The notes below the pieces were generated by a model. It worked only from the letters and a program-made list of their open reading frames with translations. It made no database searches and was not told the DNA's origin. 64,000 nucleotides of DNA from Atherix ibis (taxonomy: Eukaryota; Arthropoda; Insecta; Diptera; Athericidae). Shown in pieces: positions 49,442 to 60,734 of this stretch; the first letter of the stretch is position 1; every line of letters begins with the position of its first letter. The stretch spans positions 120,524,267 through 120,588,266 of the forward strand of contig OY282605.1 of the NCBI GenBank assembly GCA_958298945.1. Reading direction: 5' to 3'. A program made the translations under genes and the position numbers.

Positions 49442-50665
49442 CCTACAATGTTAAAGGACATTGAAAAAAATAAAAGCAAAATGGAGTAGTATAAAAGAGA
49501 CAAAACTGAAATGTTCCTCTCTATTATGATGTCATCATTTTGTAAATGATGATATAAAAATGGACACTCAATAGTAGCGAAGGAGAAAGCAAGAGAGATC
49601 CGGGCGACAGTGTGAGCGATATATGATATAACGTTTTTTGTTTGTTTTTTTCTTCTTCTTTTTTTTTGTTATGTTGAAATGTTCACCAAACAATCTAAAT
49701 AATATGATTAACATACGAAAAGAAATTTTATTGATTTATTTAAAAAGGAAATTACCAATTATTTTTTAATAGAATCTAGAAAGAGAGAGAGAGAAAAAAA
49801 ACAATAACAATAATTTTATTTAAAAAAAAAATTAAAACACCTAAAAGTAAAATCAAATACAGTGAAAAATAAAACAATTTCCAAGAACATGAATCTTAAT
49901 CGTAGTAACATTTTGTAAGTCAACTTCAAGAGACTTTTACAATTTGACATTGAGTTTTTGCGATATTTGGCGTCTCTTCTATTCCTAATTGAATCAACAA
50001 CAAAAAACAAAACAAAAAAAAAGCTGTCAATTTAAAAGAAAAGAAAAAAAAACGGAAAAATAATAGTAAAATCTTAAAAAAAAACTTATTTCGAATAATA
50101 CAATGTGTTGGTGTAATTAAAAAAAAAACAACAACAAAATTGTGCTTTTACTTAATTTTTATCAAGTGTGATAAGGATGATGCGGTGTTAGTAGTAGTAT
50201 TAGTACTACTACTATTTATTTGTATTGGTGAATAAGGAAAGTGCGTGCGGGAAAAGAATTCTTTTCTTTTTATTCGTTTGATTATTATTTATTATCAAAC
50301 TTCAAAGAATTGTAGGAAAGCAAAAAAATTGCATTATATTAAAATAAATTTTGAAAAAAAAAGTTCAAAAAAGGAATTTTTAAAGTGCCGTTTCCCAAAT
50401 TATGTTTTGAAGAAAATTTAAATTTAAAAAGTGTGGCTAAATAAGAAAAATACAAAATTTAGAGAATATAAAAAAATAAAAAGAAAATTTAATTATTTTC
50501 TACACTTTTTCTATTCAATTTGAACGCATTCAGCTTTGTTTTTTTTTTTGTTCCTTTATGATTGTCACCACAATTTTCTGGATAAAATTTCTCCTATGAA
50601 AAGGGAAATTTTCGTAAATTTAAATCGAATTTTAAGTTTTCTGATTTTTATTTTGGTTTTAATGA
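49442..50665 (+). other. nsl1: probable 5' UTR part of the NSL1 first coding exon
   Basis: A strong acceptor (ATTTTTCTTTTTATTTTACA then G, AG at 49440-49441) precedes this stretch. There is no long ORF; short upstream ORFs occur. The A-rich, simple-sequence character fits a fly leader. It is assigned as UTR because the coding exon follows without another convincing acceptor and because two in-frame stops (TAA, TGA at 50660-50665) lie directly before the ATG at 50666. Leader exons further upstream are likely. Confidence 0.5.
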
Positions 50666-51203
50666 ATGGGATTAAGAACTACTACATCAACCACAGCATC
50701 ATCATCTTCATCATCGACAACACCATCGCCACCACCAGAACCATTACAACAACATCGGTCGCCAAATTCCATTGGTGCCTCACTTACATCCTCCTCTGTC
50801 CAGCCAACTACATTCATAACGAAACCATCAACATCGGAAATTTATTTATTCGATTTGCTGGAGAATCCGAAAAGCATTTCCGTAACGGAGAAATATTTTG
50901 CCGGTTTTGGAGAAGAGGAAATCAAATTGAAGAATCCGAATCCTTCGTTGCCAAATGTATTACTTCAAAACGACATGGCACCAGCTCTAACTGAGCCTCT
51001 GAGTCCGACGAATAAATTATCATCGTCAGCTAGTGCCGCCTCACCACGTCCCATATCTAGTAACTGCTTATTAACATCAACAACAACTACCAGTAATAGT
51101 AGTGATACAAATACGATCATCAACAATAGTAGTAATAATTTAAATAATAACAGTAATCATAATAATAATAATAATAATCGTAGCTATAATAACAATTACA
51201 TAA

Positions 51204-51236
<33 letters not shown>

Positions 51237-52199
51237 GTGATAGTAATAATTCAATTGATAGTAGTGCCTTTAATAGGCAGAATTCAAATAATTTTCTAAT
51301 AAATAATAAGAAATTAACAAATACGGATGATAATTGTGGTAGTAGTGGTGCTGTCATAACAAGAGCAACGATAAAAGAAAGAAATTGTAATAGTTTTGTT
51401 GGTACCAAAAACGGTAACGGTAACGATAACGGTAACAGTAACGAAAGTGGTAATAACGGTCGTGAACAAGTTAATAGTGAAAATTTGGCAGAAACCGTTT
51501 TGAATTTTTTGAATTCGGAAAACGTTAAAGAAGAAGGACTCAATTACGCGGAATCGTATAATAATAATAATATCAATAATAATAATTATAATAATAATAG
51601 AAAAAATAATAAAAACAATAAATTGAATAATTCCATAAAATTGGGTCCAAACGGTCGGGGAGCATTTCAATTGGCTTTTGAAGAATCGATTGCACTACAG
51701 GCGACCGCGGCAGCTGCAACAAGACGCCGAAAACAAATTGATCAGCAACAATCTTTAATAGAGCGCGGGCGAAGTGTATCGAATGGGCCAGTGTCTAAAA
51801 ATCCGATGGGCCCAATGTGTGACACAAACACATCGTCAATCATTTTGCAAGAAAGTGACTTAGTAGATACAATCCAGCAAGTGGTCGAGAGTGTACAACA
51901 GCAGCAGCAATCGGAGCAAAGCCGCCAAATTGTTGAGGACAGTGACGGCAGTGGTGATGCCTCACAGCACATGGATAACGAAAAAACAAGCGCTGACGAA
52001 AATACTATAGAACAACACCACCGAGATCTAGAAAGCCAAATATTTTTGCAATCATGTAAACTTGATGGAGATAGCGAAACAAATATCATCGAAGACGAAA
52101 GCGAAATTGTTTCGTTAGAGCATGAACAGCAGCACTACCAACAACACCACCAGCAAGAACAACAATTAGAATCCGTAGAAGAAACCAAATCGTTTAATG
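50666..52199 (+). CDS. nsl1: NSL1 (KANSL1 homologue), first coding exon
   Basis: N-terminal part of the scaffold subunit of the nuclear NSL complex, which carries the MOF H4K16 acetyltransferase to promoters. Two starts are possible: ATG 50666, directly after in-frame stops, or ATG 50975, which opens MAPALTEPLSP, closely matching the MAPALTD start region of vertebrate KANSL1. The 103 residues before it (including IYLFDLLENPKSISVTEKYF) look coding. The rest is disordered: Ser/Thr-rich start, Asn/Ser tract at about residues 150-200, second Asn tract about 298-325, basic ATRRRKQ near 352, Gln/His run about 488-502. The exon ends in phase 1 at AATG|GTAAAT. Family assignment rests mainly on exon 2. 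Confidence 0.88.
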
Positions 52200-54312
52200 G
52201 TAAATTTCTGCTAATAATTAAACACCTTTTATTATTACGAAATCAACACTCCATCAATAGTTAGATTTTATTTTTAAAAAAATTCCAAAATTCACTTTTA
52301 TTCAAATTTGTTTGGTTAGGTTGATAATGTCAAATCCTAAATTTAAAAATAAAAACCATGGCGCCGCGCCGTAAATTCGCTTTCCTTTAACTTTTCCCCC
52401 AAATAATATAAAATAAATCCAATGGCACAAAGCTGCTTAAAGGTAGGAAAACAATTCCGTCTGAAACTAAAAACTGAACTACAAAAATACGGTTAAAAAT
52501 TGACAAATTTTTTGAGTTCGAATTAACCAATTAAATACGAATTAAATAATAATTAATTTTTTATAATTGGTTTTTCAATGAATTTTTTTAATAAAACTAC
52601 AAATAATCTCTTTATTTACTTTATTTCTACTCAAAATAACAACTGTCAAACAACAAACCTGCCACATAACAAAACACTGAAATGTTTGGCAGTACTTGGA
52701 TTAGATCTATTTTGGGCGATAAAACAGCCGAAGTTTCGTGCATTCCCACCAGACTGTGAAGATTTTAATATATTTCAACTGCATGCAGTTTCGGTTGGAA
52801 TTGTATTTATTCTCTTAAAGAGAACGAAAAAATCTTTTGACTCTTTTAGTGTGAGAGAGTAGTTCTGTTAGAAAATTTCGAAGTTAAATTTATCCAATTT
52901 CCTTTTTGGAAAGTAACTTTTAATGAAAAACATTTAAATTCTAGATTTTGATAGAAATTTTATTCCATTATAATGCATAGACCATGCCATTAAACATATG
53001 TAGATGTTAAAAAAGATTTAAATTTTTAAATTTTGGGCAAGACTTTTTTCAAGGACTCAAATCCTTTTTAAGATAATTTTTGTTGATTATTTCGCATATT
53101 TCGGTCGGTAATGTGGTCATAAGTTGGCATATGTCGCAAAAACCCCACAAAAAAGTCTAAAGACCTTGAAGTCTAAATAACATCACCAAATTTTGATATC
53201 ACAACTTTTCCTGGCAACTTTTCGCCTAATAAAACCAAATTTTCCAGTTTTATTTAGTTTGTGGCGCCATCTTCTTGAATCTGCATATGGCCCAGATTAA
53301 AATTTTCCAGATCAAACCAAAAAGAGTGATCTGCTTCTTCATTTTCGAAGAAATGTGACTTTACTATCGACCTTAATGCATGCCAGAGAATGACTTTTCG
53401 CCGAAACAAAGACTTCGACACAATCACTTGTGGATTTTTAGAGCCCTATAGACGAAAATTTAGCTTATTGACGTATGCACTGAGCAAGAAATGCCCCTCA
53501 TCGCTAAACGTTTGACAGCTGTCAATGGACATGCATCTACTTTCCGAACCACCAAATAAATAGCTTCTTACAGCTCGTTGGGAACCTACACCGTGAACTA
53601 TGACGCTGGAATTCTTCTATTTGAAAGCTCTTCTCTCCAAACTGATCTTCCAGTCGAAAATTTTAGCTATTTTTCTTCTGACTTCTCCACCCAACTAACT
53701 ATCGACCAGTATCATTATGGAAGCGGGCAATGCTAAATCCCGCGAGACATGAACTCGCTTCGCCAAATGGTCCCATGGTGGTGACGCTACGGAAGCGCTT
53801 CTGGCATGGAAGCTGGTTCGGAGTTCATTGGTTATTTTGTGACTGGATATGAAAATGTGTCTATTTGGCATCTTTTGTATCTACAGCGTTATTTCGACCA
53901 AAAAAAAAAACTTTTTTCAAATTTAATAAAATATATTTTTTTAATTAGTAGAATTTCCGCTTTTGAAATTTATTTTATTTATAATAAATATTAATAAGCA
54001 TTTTTAATTGGAATTTTTTTTTTAATTTTTTAAAGTAGAAAATATTAAAAATTTGAAGTTTCTTCCCCGAATTGTGTTGATTGGAGCCAATTTAAACAGG
54101 GATTAGTTTTTTTGATAAGCCAATCTAATGAATCTATCTCTTTATTGGTTCCGCTTTATATTTTTTCCATTTCCCAAAAGAGGAAAGGGGAAAAAAAATT
54201 CCCAAATCTCCATAAAAGAAATCAATAAATTTTCGTAGCTAATCGTCTTTTTTGGTAAATGATGGACTAAAATTTTAATTAATAAAAAATTGTTTGATTT
54301 GTGTTGTTTCAG
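52200..54312 (+). other. nsl1: NSL1 intron, 2113 bp
   Basis: GT at 52200-52201 and TTTGTGTTGTTTCAG with AG at 54311-54312. Joining G (52199) to AA (54313) makes a Glu codon and keeps the frame. Retention would add 22 residues and stop at 52264. A 94-codon ORF inside (52578-52862) has no recognised domain and is probably chance. A transposase relic lies at 53110-53800. Confidence 0.85.
53110..53800 (-). pseudogene. DD41D-type transposase relic in NSL1 intron
   Basis: The minus strand shows DEGHFLLSAYVNKLNFRL (first-Asp block), SKNPQVIVSKSL, FFENEEADHSFWFDLENFN and MQIQEDGAT (second-Asp block, normally MWFQQDGAT). Many frameshifts are present and no TIRs are visible. The segment 53689-53812 also matches the dispersed repeat at 26031 and 39222. 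Confidence 0.75.
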
Positions 54313-55339
54313 AAATTCAAGGCGACGACTCACAAGATCTCGATAAATTATCTCAGGGAACAGAACCAGATCTAGAAACTTTAAATTTAAATACAAATAC
54401 ACAAGAGAGTTGTGCATCCAATATTGGTGCTGGCATCCCAGAACAGGACAACAGTAGTCAACAATCGCAAGACAATACCTCACAAATAACAAATAATTCA
54501 TCGCAATCCCAAAGCATGGCGCCAAACGCAAGTCTACAAAAGGACTATATGAAAGATTCGGCGGAAATGGAACCGGAACTGGGCGATTTCACCTCGACTG
54601 ATATCGATTTCCTTCAGGTGCTGAAGGGATTCGAATCGGCACATGCTGGTGAGGCGGCCCTGTGCGATTTGGCCGGTAGCTTGGCTCTTTTCAACGATGA
54701 TGTCATGAACTACGAAGACGTAACAATGGTAACCAAAGATTCTGAGACTAAAGATCAAATCAGCGAATTGGAAAAAACACATCAGCAACTGCAGCGAAAG
54801 TGCGATTTCCTATTGAGGCGATTGCGGAAAGCTCAGGTGCGCTATATGAGCAAGCACACCAGCGAAGAGATTGCCGGCCTGTTCGAATGGACGAGTAAAT
54901 TGGTGACGCGGAAGGATCACGACCAGAATCGGCCATTGTCGTGTGAAGATGAGAGGCACAAGACGGTATCGATGCGTTCGATGAAATCGTTTTTGAAACG
55001 CATCGAATCGGCAGCTGCTTCCCAGCATTCGAACATCACCACACCTGCTGCTCCTGTCGCAAAACGAAACAATAAAATCAGTCGCTCACCGGGGACAAAC
55101 CAACAGCAGTTCGGTCCGGATACGCCTACATCATCAAATAAGATGGCGCCAAATTCTCTCATCCCCCAATTGGATGACAGAACCACCACGGAAATAGAAC
55201 GCGTTGCTGGCATGTTACAAACCGAATTAAAACAAGTGCAAGCCGCTCTCGATTCTGATGCGACAGCGAGCAGTTCTGGTGGGGAATCCGCCGATGAAAT
55301 GGTCACCTACAATAATGTACAACAGCAAACAAAGTCCAT
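54313..55339 (+). CDS. nsl1: NSL1 (KANSL1 homologue), second coding exon
   Basis: 341 codons continuing exon 1. After an acidic/Gln-rich start (EIQGDDSQDLDKL) it has a conserved globular-looking block, TDIDFLQVLKGFESAHAGEA. A basic coiled-coil helix follows at about residues 663-708 (ELEKTHQQLQRKCDFLLRRL, then RYMSKHTSEEIAGLF), corresponding to the KANSL1 segment with RRLQKRLQVVQAKQVERH. Near its end ALDSDATASSSGGESADE (about 823-840) matches the KANSL1 motif FDSDVTDSSSGGESDIEE, the strongest identity evidence. It ends in phase 2 at CCAT|GTAAGT; the donor overlaps an in-frame TAA. The PEHE/MOF-binding end is not in the window. Confidence 0.92.
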
Positions 55340-55542
55340 GTAAGTGGAAATTTTCCAATATATTTTTCTCTTTCTGTGTTTTTATAAAAAATTATGCTGA
55401 AAAAAATTTACAAAACGAACAAAGTATGAAGTTGAAAGTGATTTGGTTGTAATTATTGAGAGAGCAAGGAAGATAAAGGACAACTCTTAAAGAAATTTTC
55501 CATTATTGAAAGAGCAAGGACAGCTCTTAAAGAAATTTTGTG

Positions 55543-55615
55543 CGAGGTCTGTTCAAAAAGTATCGCGAATTTTGAATTTCCGCGGGTTGCGTATATTCGA
55601 TTTTCGATTTTTCGC
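55543..55615. mobile_element. long-TIR mariner family, solo left end
   Basis: About 70 bp starting CGAGGTCTGTTCAAAAAGTA and following the left arm to TTCGATTTTCGATTTTT, then breaking into unrelated sequence. No TA flank is kept. Confidence 0.8.
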
Positions 55616-55890
55616 GGATACAATGGCTTTTCTAAAGTCACTTGAATTTTTTCAGAGCCTTATATACGGCAATTTTGCTTTTTTGAGTAAGAAATAAACC
55701 TTATCACCAAAAGCCATGATCTACTTTTAAATCTCATAACGTGACTCACCGCTTTTGTTTTTAAAAAAATTATATGGCCAGCTTTAAGCTAAACGAATGC
55801 CACCTTGGATGAACATATGTCTTTTGAAGCTTTCAAATTACAGCGCTCTTTTTTCCGAACCACGAATTGGACGCAACCATATTTAGTAGT
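55616..55890 (-). pseudogene. DD41D-type transposase relic
   Basis: Minus-strand fragments KVYFLLKKAKLPYIRL and SSDFRKAIV align with the first-Asp region of the relics at 53.4 and 45.9 kb (words GTCACTT and ACGGCAATTTTGCTT). Very short and decayed. Confidence 0.5.
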
Positions 55891-56429
55891 AGAGAAGCTC
55901 ATTTAAAATTTTATCCACTCAAAAATGCATGGTAACATTTTTATAGGACAAACTTAAAAAAAGAAAAAACCTATCCTATTTTATAATTTTTTTGGGACGT
56001 CCAACATTTAAAAAATCTTATAAAGATCACGATTACAATAATAATAAAGAGCCTCCTAATCATCTCCTATAAAAAAAGTAACGAAAAACTGCTTTTGTTT
56101 TATTTTTTGGTAATTTTTAAGCTTTTTAGCTATTATTAAATATTATTTGAAAGTAAATCTGAATTTTAATTAGAATAAAATTCTGAATTGTGAAAAAAAT
56201 GGAGTCAGCAGTGATTTTTGTTGAATTTTTTTCAGTGCACTTTCTTTCACCACGCACTTTTGCATAAAATTGATCTTGGGCTGTATAAAAATAGAGTCTG
56301 AAATTTTTCATTTTCCCGATAATCCCAAAAATGAAAATAATTTTTATTCAACTTTAAGACGTTTCTGATATCGAATCAGAAACGTCAAATCGTAAGCTTA
56401 GGCATCTGTCAACAGCAAGTCCTTATCGT

Positions 56430-57480
56430 TACATTTGTGACTTTTTATCGGCATTATATATATTTTTTTGTACGTGAAAATTTCGAAATTTGAGCCAAAT
56501 AAGCGTCATTTGCGGAAAGTTTTGCCTTTTGCCTTTAATTCGAAAAAATCATTCGTCGAATGATTGTAGAAACTTATGGTGAGGCATGTATTAGTGGGAG
56601 AACGTGCCGCAAATGGTTCTAACGCTACAAAAGTGGTGATTTCGAGGTGGAAGACAAGGAGTGTCCCGGACCGGTGAAAAAGTTTAAAGACGCAGAATTG
56701 GAGGCATTACTGGATTAAGATTCATGTCAAACGCAACAAGAACTTGTAGATTTATTGGGAGTGACTCAACAAGCCATTCCCCATCGTTTGATAATCTTGG
56801 GACTGATCAAAAAGCAAGGAAAATCGGTGCCATATGAGTTGAAGCCGAGAGACGTTGAATGGCGTTTTTTAACGTGCGAACAGCTGCTCCAAAGGCAAAC
56901 AAGGAAGAGCTTTCTGCAGCGTATTGTGACTGGCGATTGAAAGTCATTACGCCGCGGCCATGCATCAACATTGACGGCCAAGCCAAACATCCATGACTCG
57001 AAGCTCATGCTATGTTTTTGGTTTGACCTGCTCGGCGTGGTATATTATGAGCTGTTGTAACCGGGTGAAACCAATACAGGAGCTCGCTACCGAATACAAC
57101 TGATGCGTTTGAGCCGAGCATTGAAGCAAAAACAAAACGGCCACAACACGAGCAAAGACACGACAAACGCTAGGCTACAAGTTGCTAAGGTGGTTAAAAC
57201 ATATCTGGAAAGACTGAAATTGGACGTCCTGCCCCATCTGCCGTATTCACCAGACATCACCCCCATTCGACTACTATCTCTTCCGATCGATGACGCATGG
57301 CCTAGCGGAGCAGAACCTCTGATCTTACGAAGCGATCAAAAATCGTTGATCGCCCCAAAAGACGAGCAGTTTTTCCGACATGGAATCCGTATGCTCCCCA
57401 GAAAGATGGGAAAAGGGGTGACTGGCTAGCAATGGACAATACTTTGATGCTGAAATATGTCAGCATTTTCTCACAATAAA
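56430..57480 (+). pseudogene. mauritiana-like mariner transposase pseudogene
   Basis: Broken frames read, in order, KFEPNKRHLRKVLPFAFNSK, ETYGEACISGRTCRKWF, RYKSGDFEVEDKECPGPVKK, ELEALLD, TQQELVDLLGVTQQAI, VPYELKPRDVEWRFLTCEQL and LQRIVTGD followed by a stop where Glu is expected (first Asp kept). LMLCFWFDLLGVVYYELL and RLSRALKQKQ follow; the second-Asp block is corrupted (NARLQVAKVVKTYLE). LPHLPYSPDITP comes next; FDYYLFRSMTHGLAEQ is readable after a frame change, keeping the third Asp. It ends GIRMLPRKMGKGV. Several stops and frameshifts make it inactive. Clear TIRs were not found. It differs from the 12.8-13.5 kb relic. Confidence 0.9.
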
Positions 57481-57539
57481 GCCTTAAATTTTGAAGAAAA
57501 AAAACGGCTGTTTTCCATAATTTAAAATCAAAGTGACTT

Positions 57540-59500
57540 CATTTTGAAAATATAAAAAAAATTGGTTTTCAATCGGAAAATTTTAAATTATTTTTATTTA
57601 AAATTAAATAGTTATGAATTTTTTTCCCACCTGTAATAATCGGAAAATTCCAATCTTCTTGTTATGATAATTAAAAGAAATTTTCGATTTTTATTAACAA
57701 ATTTGATTTTTTTTTATTATATTATATCTACTTCCAATTATATATTTAAAAAAAAGGTCAATTGTGAATTATAATAAGATAATTCACAATTGACCTTTTT
57801 TTCAAATAAAATTTACAATTAATAAAAAAAATTATTTATTCAGAAATATTTTTTTGATAACGTATTCCTTAACAAAAATTAAAAAAAAATACTTTTTTTT
57901 TTCTTTTAAAAAGACAATTCACAATCAATTAAATTTCCAATCAAACAGAAAAAGCGTTTTGTTATTTTTCCAGCTTTAATTTTTTTAACAATTGACATAA
58001 AACTTCTAGTTCAATTGGAATTGTTTTTCTGTTTTTTCTTCTTCTTAAAAACTTAGAAATAAAAAATTAAATAAAATACAAAATTTCAAATTTCTTCAAA
58101 AATAAATTTAGTAATTCTCGATTAATTTTGCATTAAAACTGATACAGGTTTTCTGCCTTTCTTCTCAAATTTTTTTAAGAAGAAATAAATAATTCACAGT
58201 CGATTAAATTTTCACCTGCTACGTTTTTAATTATGAATCATTTATTTTTTTTGCTTAAAAAGAATTGCCTTAATTTGTGCTCCATAATAATTTTTTTTAT
58301 ATAGGCTAGCACATTACAATCGATTACATTTTTTGTTTAATACTAAAAAAAAATTCCAATTCCCAATATTTTTTGTATTTTTTTCCATTTTATTAAAGAA
58401 TAAATAAACTATTCACAATAGATCAAAATTCCAGCCATCTTCAATAATTTTTCTTTTTTTAAAAATATTACCCTAATTTGTTTCCCATAGAATTAAATAT
58501 TTTTCAAGTAGGCTGGCAATAAATTTTTGTTCTTTCTTTTTCTGCAAAAAAATTTACATGTACAATTCACAATCGACCAAATTTCCATTTAAACAAAGTT
58601 TTTATTTTTCAGTTTTTTGTCTCCGTCAGTTTTTTTTTTTTATAAAAACTTGAAATTTTACAATAAATTACATTTCAATTCTTCTTAAAAATAAAATACA
58701 AAATGTCAAACTTTTTTTAATCCAATTGTTTAAATTTTCAATTAAGCTGGATGGAACAGTTAAACTACTCACAATCAACCAATAAACTACTCACAATCAA
58801 CCAAATTTCTGTTAAAACAAAATTTTTGGGCTTTCAAATTTTTGGGCACTTCAGTTAAATTTCAAGTTAAATAAGAACATTTTTTGTGCTTACCTTTCAC
58901 TTTTTAAAAACAAAAACTAACAATTCACAAGAGATTAACAATATTCAACTATTTGGAGTAGAATTTTTCCTTAAAAAAAAAAATAACATTCAATTTTTTC
59001 CAAATTTTTGTTAATTTTTAGTTAAAACAGAAAAAAAATTGTTTTTCTCTGCCCGTTTCTGAAGCAAAGGGGAGAGTGGGCGATGGTTTGCAATTCACAA
59101 TCGACCAAATTTTTCAGTAAAATTGTGCGTTTTTATCTTTTTAGGTTTTTTTCTTTTTTATTTAAAAATTAACATTTTAGTATCACTTGAAATTCAAGTT
59201 AAACAGGAACGCTTTATTTTTTTTATAAGAAACATTTACAATAGATTAAATTTATCAACTAAATATTTGGATAGATTAAATTTATTTTAATTTTAAGTAG
59301 ACTGACAGCAATTCACAAATTAATTTGAATATTTTTGTTTTGTTGTTCTTTTCCTTTATTTGAGAACAAATTTACAATTAACACAAAATCCATTGCATTT
59401 TTTTTTGGTTAAACTAAAAGTTTTTCTGCTCTTTAAAATGTAAAAATTTCAAATATTTTTCCACTTTACAATTAATTCACAAACCAATCAGCCGAATTAC
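57540..59500. repeat. degenerate intronic repeat array, motif TTCACAATCGACCAAATTT
   Basis: The motif or close variants occur near 57909, 58196, 58312, 58413, 58566, 58760, 58788, 58925, 59094, 59227, 59313 and 59463, at irregular 30-290 bp spacing. Around it, words such as CAGTTAAAC and TTTTTCTTTTT recur. A perfect 23-bp inverted repeat lies at 57749-57771/57780-57802. It looks like an old tandem array decayed by substitutions and indels. Confidence 0.65.
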
Positions 59501-60444
59501 CAGTTAAACTAGTATATTTTTTTTTATTTTTACTGCTGAACGAACTTTTGGTGCTTTTAATTTCTTTTTAAAAAAAAAAAAAAAACTAATTTTTTCAAAT
59601 TTTTAAAATAAAAATTTATAAATTAAATTTTTTTTATTACTTAATTGATTAAATTCCATTTAAATTGCAGAATAGATTTTGTCCTTTTTATTATTATCCT
59701 TTCAAAATTAAAAAGTACTTAACATGAATTTTGCAAAAAAATAATGTCAAATTTGTCAAGTGAGCTGCTTTCCTTTTGAAAAAAGAATGAAGTTTTTTAA
59801 ATCAGAATTTTTTTTTATTCGCAACTTTTTTAATTATTTCTTAAAAATACACTCGAACGATTTTTTTCTTCAAAATAAATTGCGGAAAAATATTTTAATA
59901 AAACCCTTTTTTGGCGTTGTACTTTAACTTGATTAAACATCAAATGCAAAAAAAACGAAAATTCTGCAATTTTTTGAATTACAAAATATTGTAAATTTTT
60001 CATATTAAAAAATAAGTTGCTTTTAAAAAATTTTTTTAGTTTTTAAGTGAAGCTTAAAAAGAAAATTCATCCAATTTTATTTGCGTTTTCTTATTATTCT
60101 TTCCTAAAAGAAATACCGAATGAACTTTTCCACTTAGTACTAATAAGAATACAATTTTCATCAATAATAAATGTTATTTGTTTTTTTCACATTCGAATTG
60201 ATTTGACTTGGTGATGTAATCGGTTGTGTTAGCCCAACTTTCTATTCTATTACCATTACATAAAATTCGCATAAAACCTTTACAAGTCATCAAAGAAATG
60301 TTGAAAAGATAAATAAAAAATCTACAGTAAATATGGTCGAAAATCCGTCAATCACCAAATTTAATGACTGACGTGTACAAGAACCTCTCCAAGCAGCACC
60401 TAAAAATACACTCAATAACGTTACACAAAATGTGACCGTACAAA

Positions 60445-60734
60445 ATGTCGTCTTCTTCAAAAAAAAAAAAAAATGCTAAGAAGATTCTCTTTCGTCCGGC
60501 CATTATTATTATTATTGTTATTATTCTCGTTTCAACAACATCTCATCGTTCAAGTTTTCCTCGTAAGTGACACCAAAAAAAAAAAAAATTCCTATTTTAC
60601 GATTGAATTATTCTCCCCGTCTGGGTAGCAGCACTAACAATTTCCATATTTAAGGTATTCACATCACACTCCTTGCAATGTGCTTTTTTTACTACTTCGT
60701 GTTAGCCGCCATTATTACAATCGATTTTTTTTAA
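60445..60734 (+). CDS. candidate two-exon gene for a 65-residue membrane protein
   Basis: Exon 1 runs 60445-60562, exon 2 60655-60734. ATG 60445 has a consensus fly context (TACAAAATG). The 92-nt intron has GTAAGTG, a CACTAAC branch-point word near 60632 and TTAAG. The spliced frame gives a basic N-terminus (MSSSSKKKKNAKK), a hydrophobic segment (ILFRPAIIIIIVIILV), a short Ser/Arg linker, and a second one (ITLLAMCFFYYFVLAAIITI), ending at TAA 60732-60734. AATAAA words follow near 60806 and 60838. No homologue is recognised. ATG 60473 opens another frame in exon 1 (MLRRFSFVRPLLLLLLL) resembling a signal peptide. The Ile run comes from an ATT repeat and the Lys run from a 15-A tract, so chance remains possible. 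Confidence 0.35.

Noticed and set aside
50536..50994. 152-codon + strand ORF overlapping the NSL1 start in another frame
   Set aside because: The NSL1 frame carries the conserved MAPALTE motif; the other frame has no motif and consists of Ile/Thr words from the same simple repeats.
51196..51670. Minus-strand ORFs of 115-118 codons opposite the NSL1 exon, Leu/Ile-rich
   Set aside because: They are the complement of the AAT/AGT repeats encoding Asn and Ser; composition explains them fully.
54534..55306. Minus-strand ORFs opposite NSL1 exon 2 (up to 129 codons)
   Set aside because: They overlap a well-supported conserved coding exon and show no family motif.
60501..60714. Minus-strand ATGGCGGC and ATGGCCGG starts resembling TISU elements
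   Set aside because: The first opens only six codons. The second opens about 50 codons of repeat-derived Phe and acidic residues, with no splice support; the + strand model is better.
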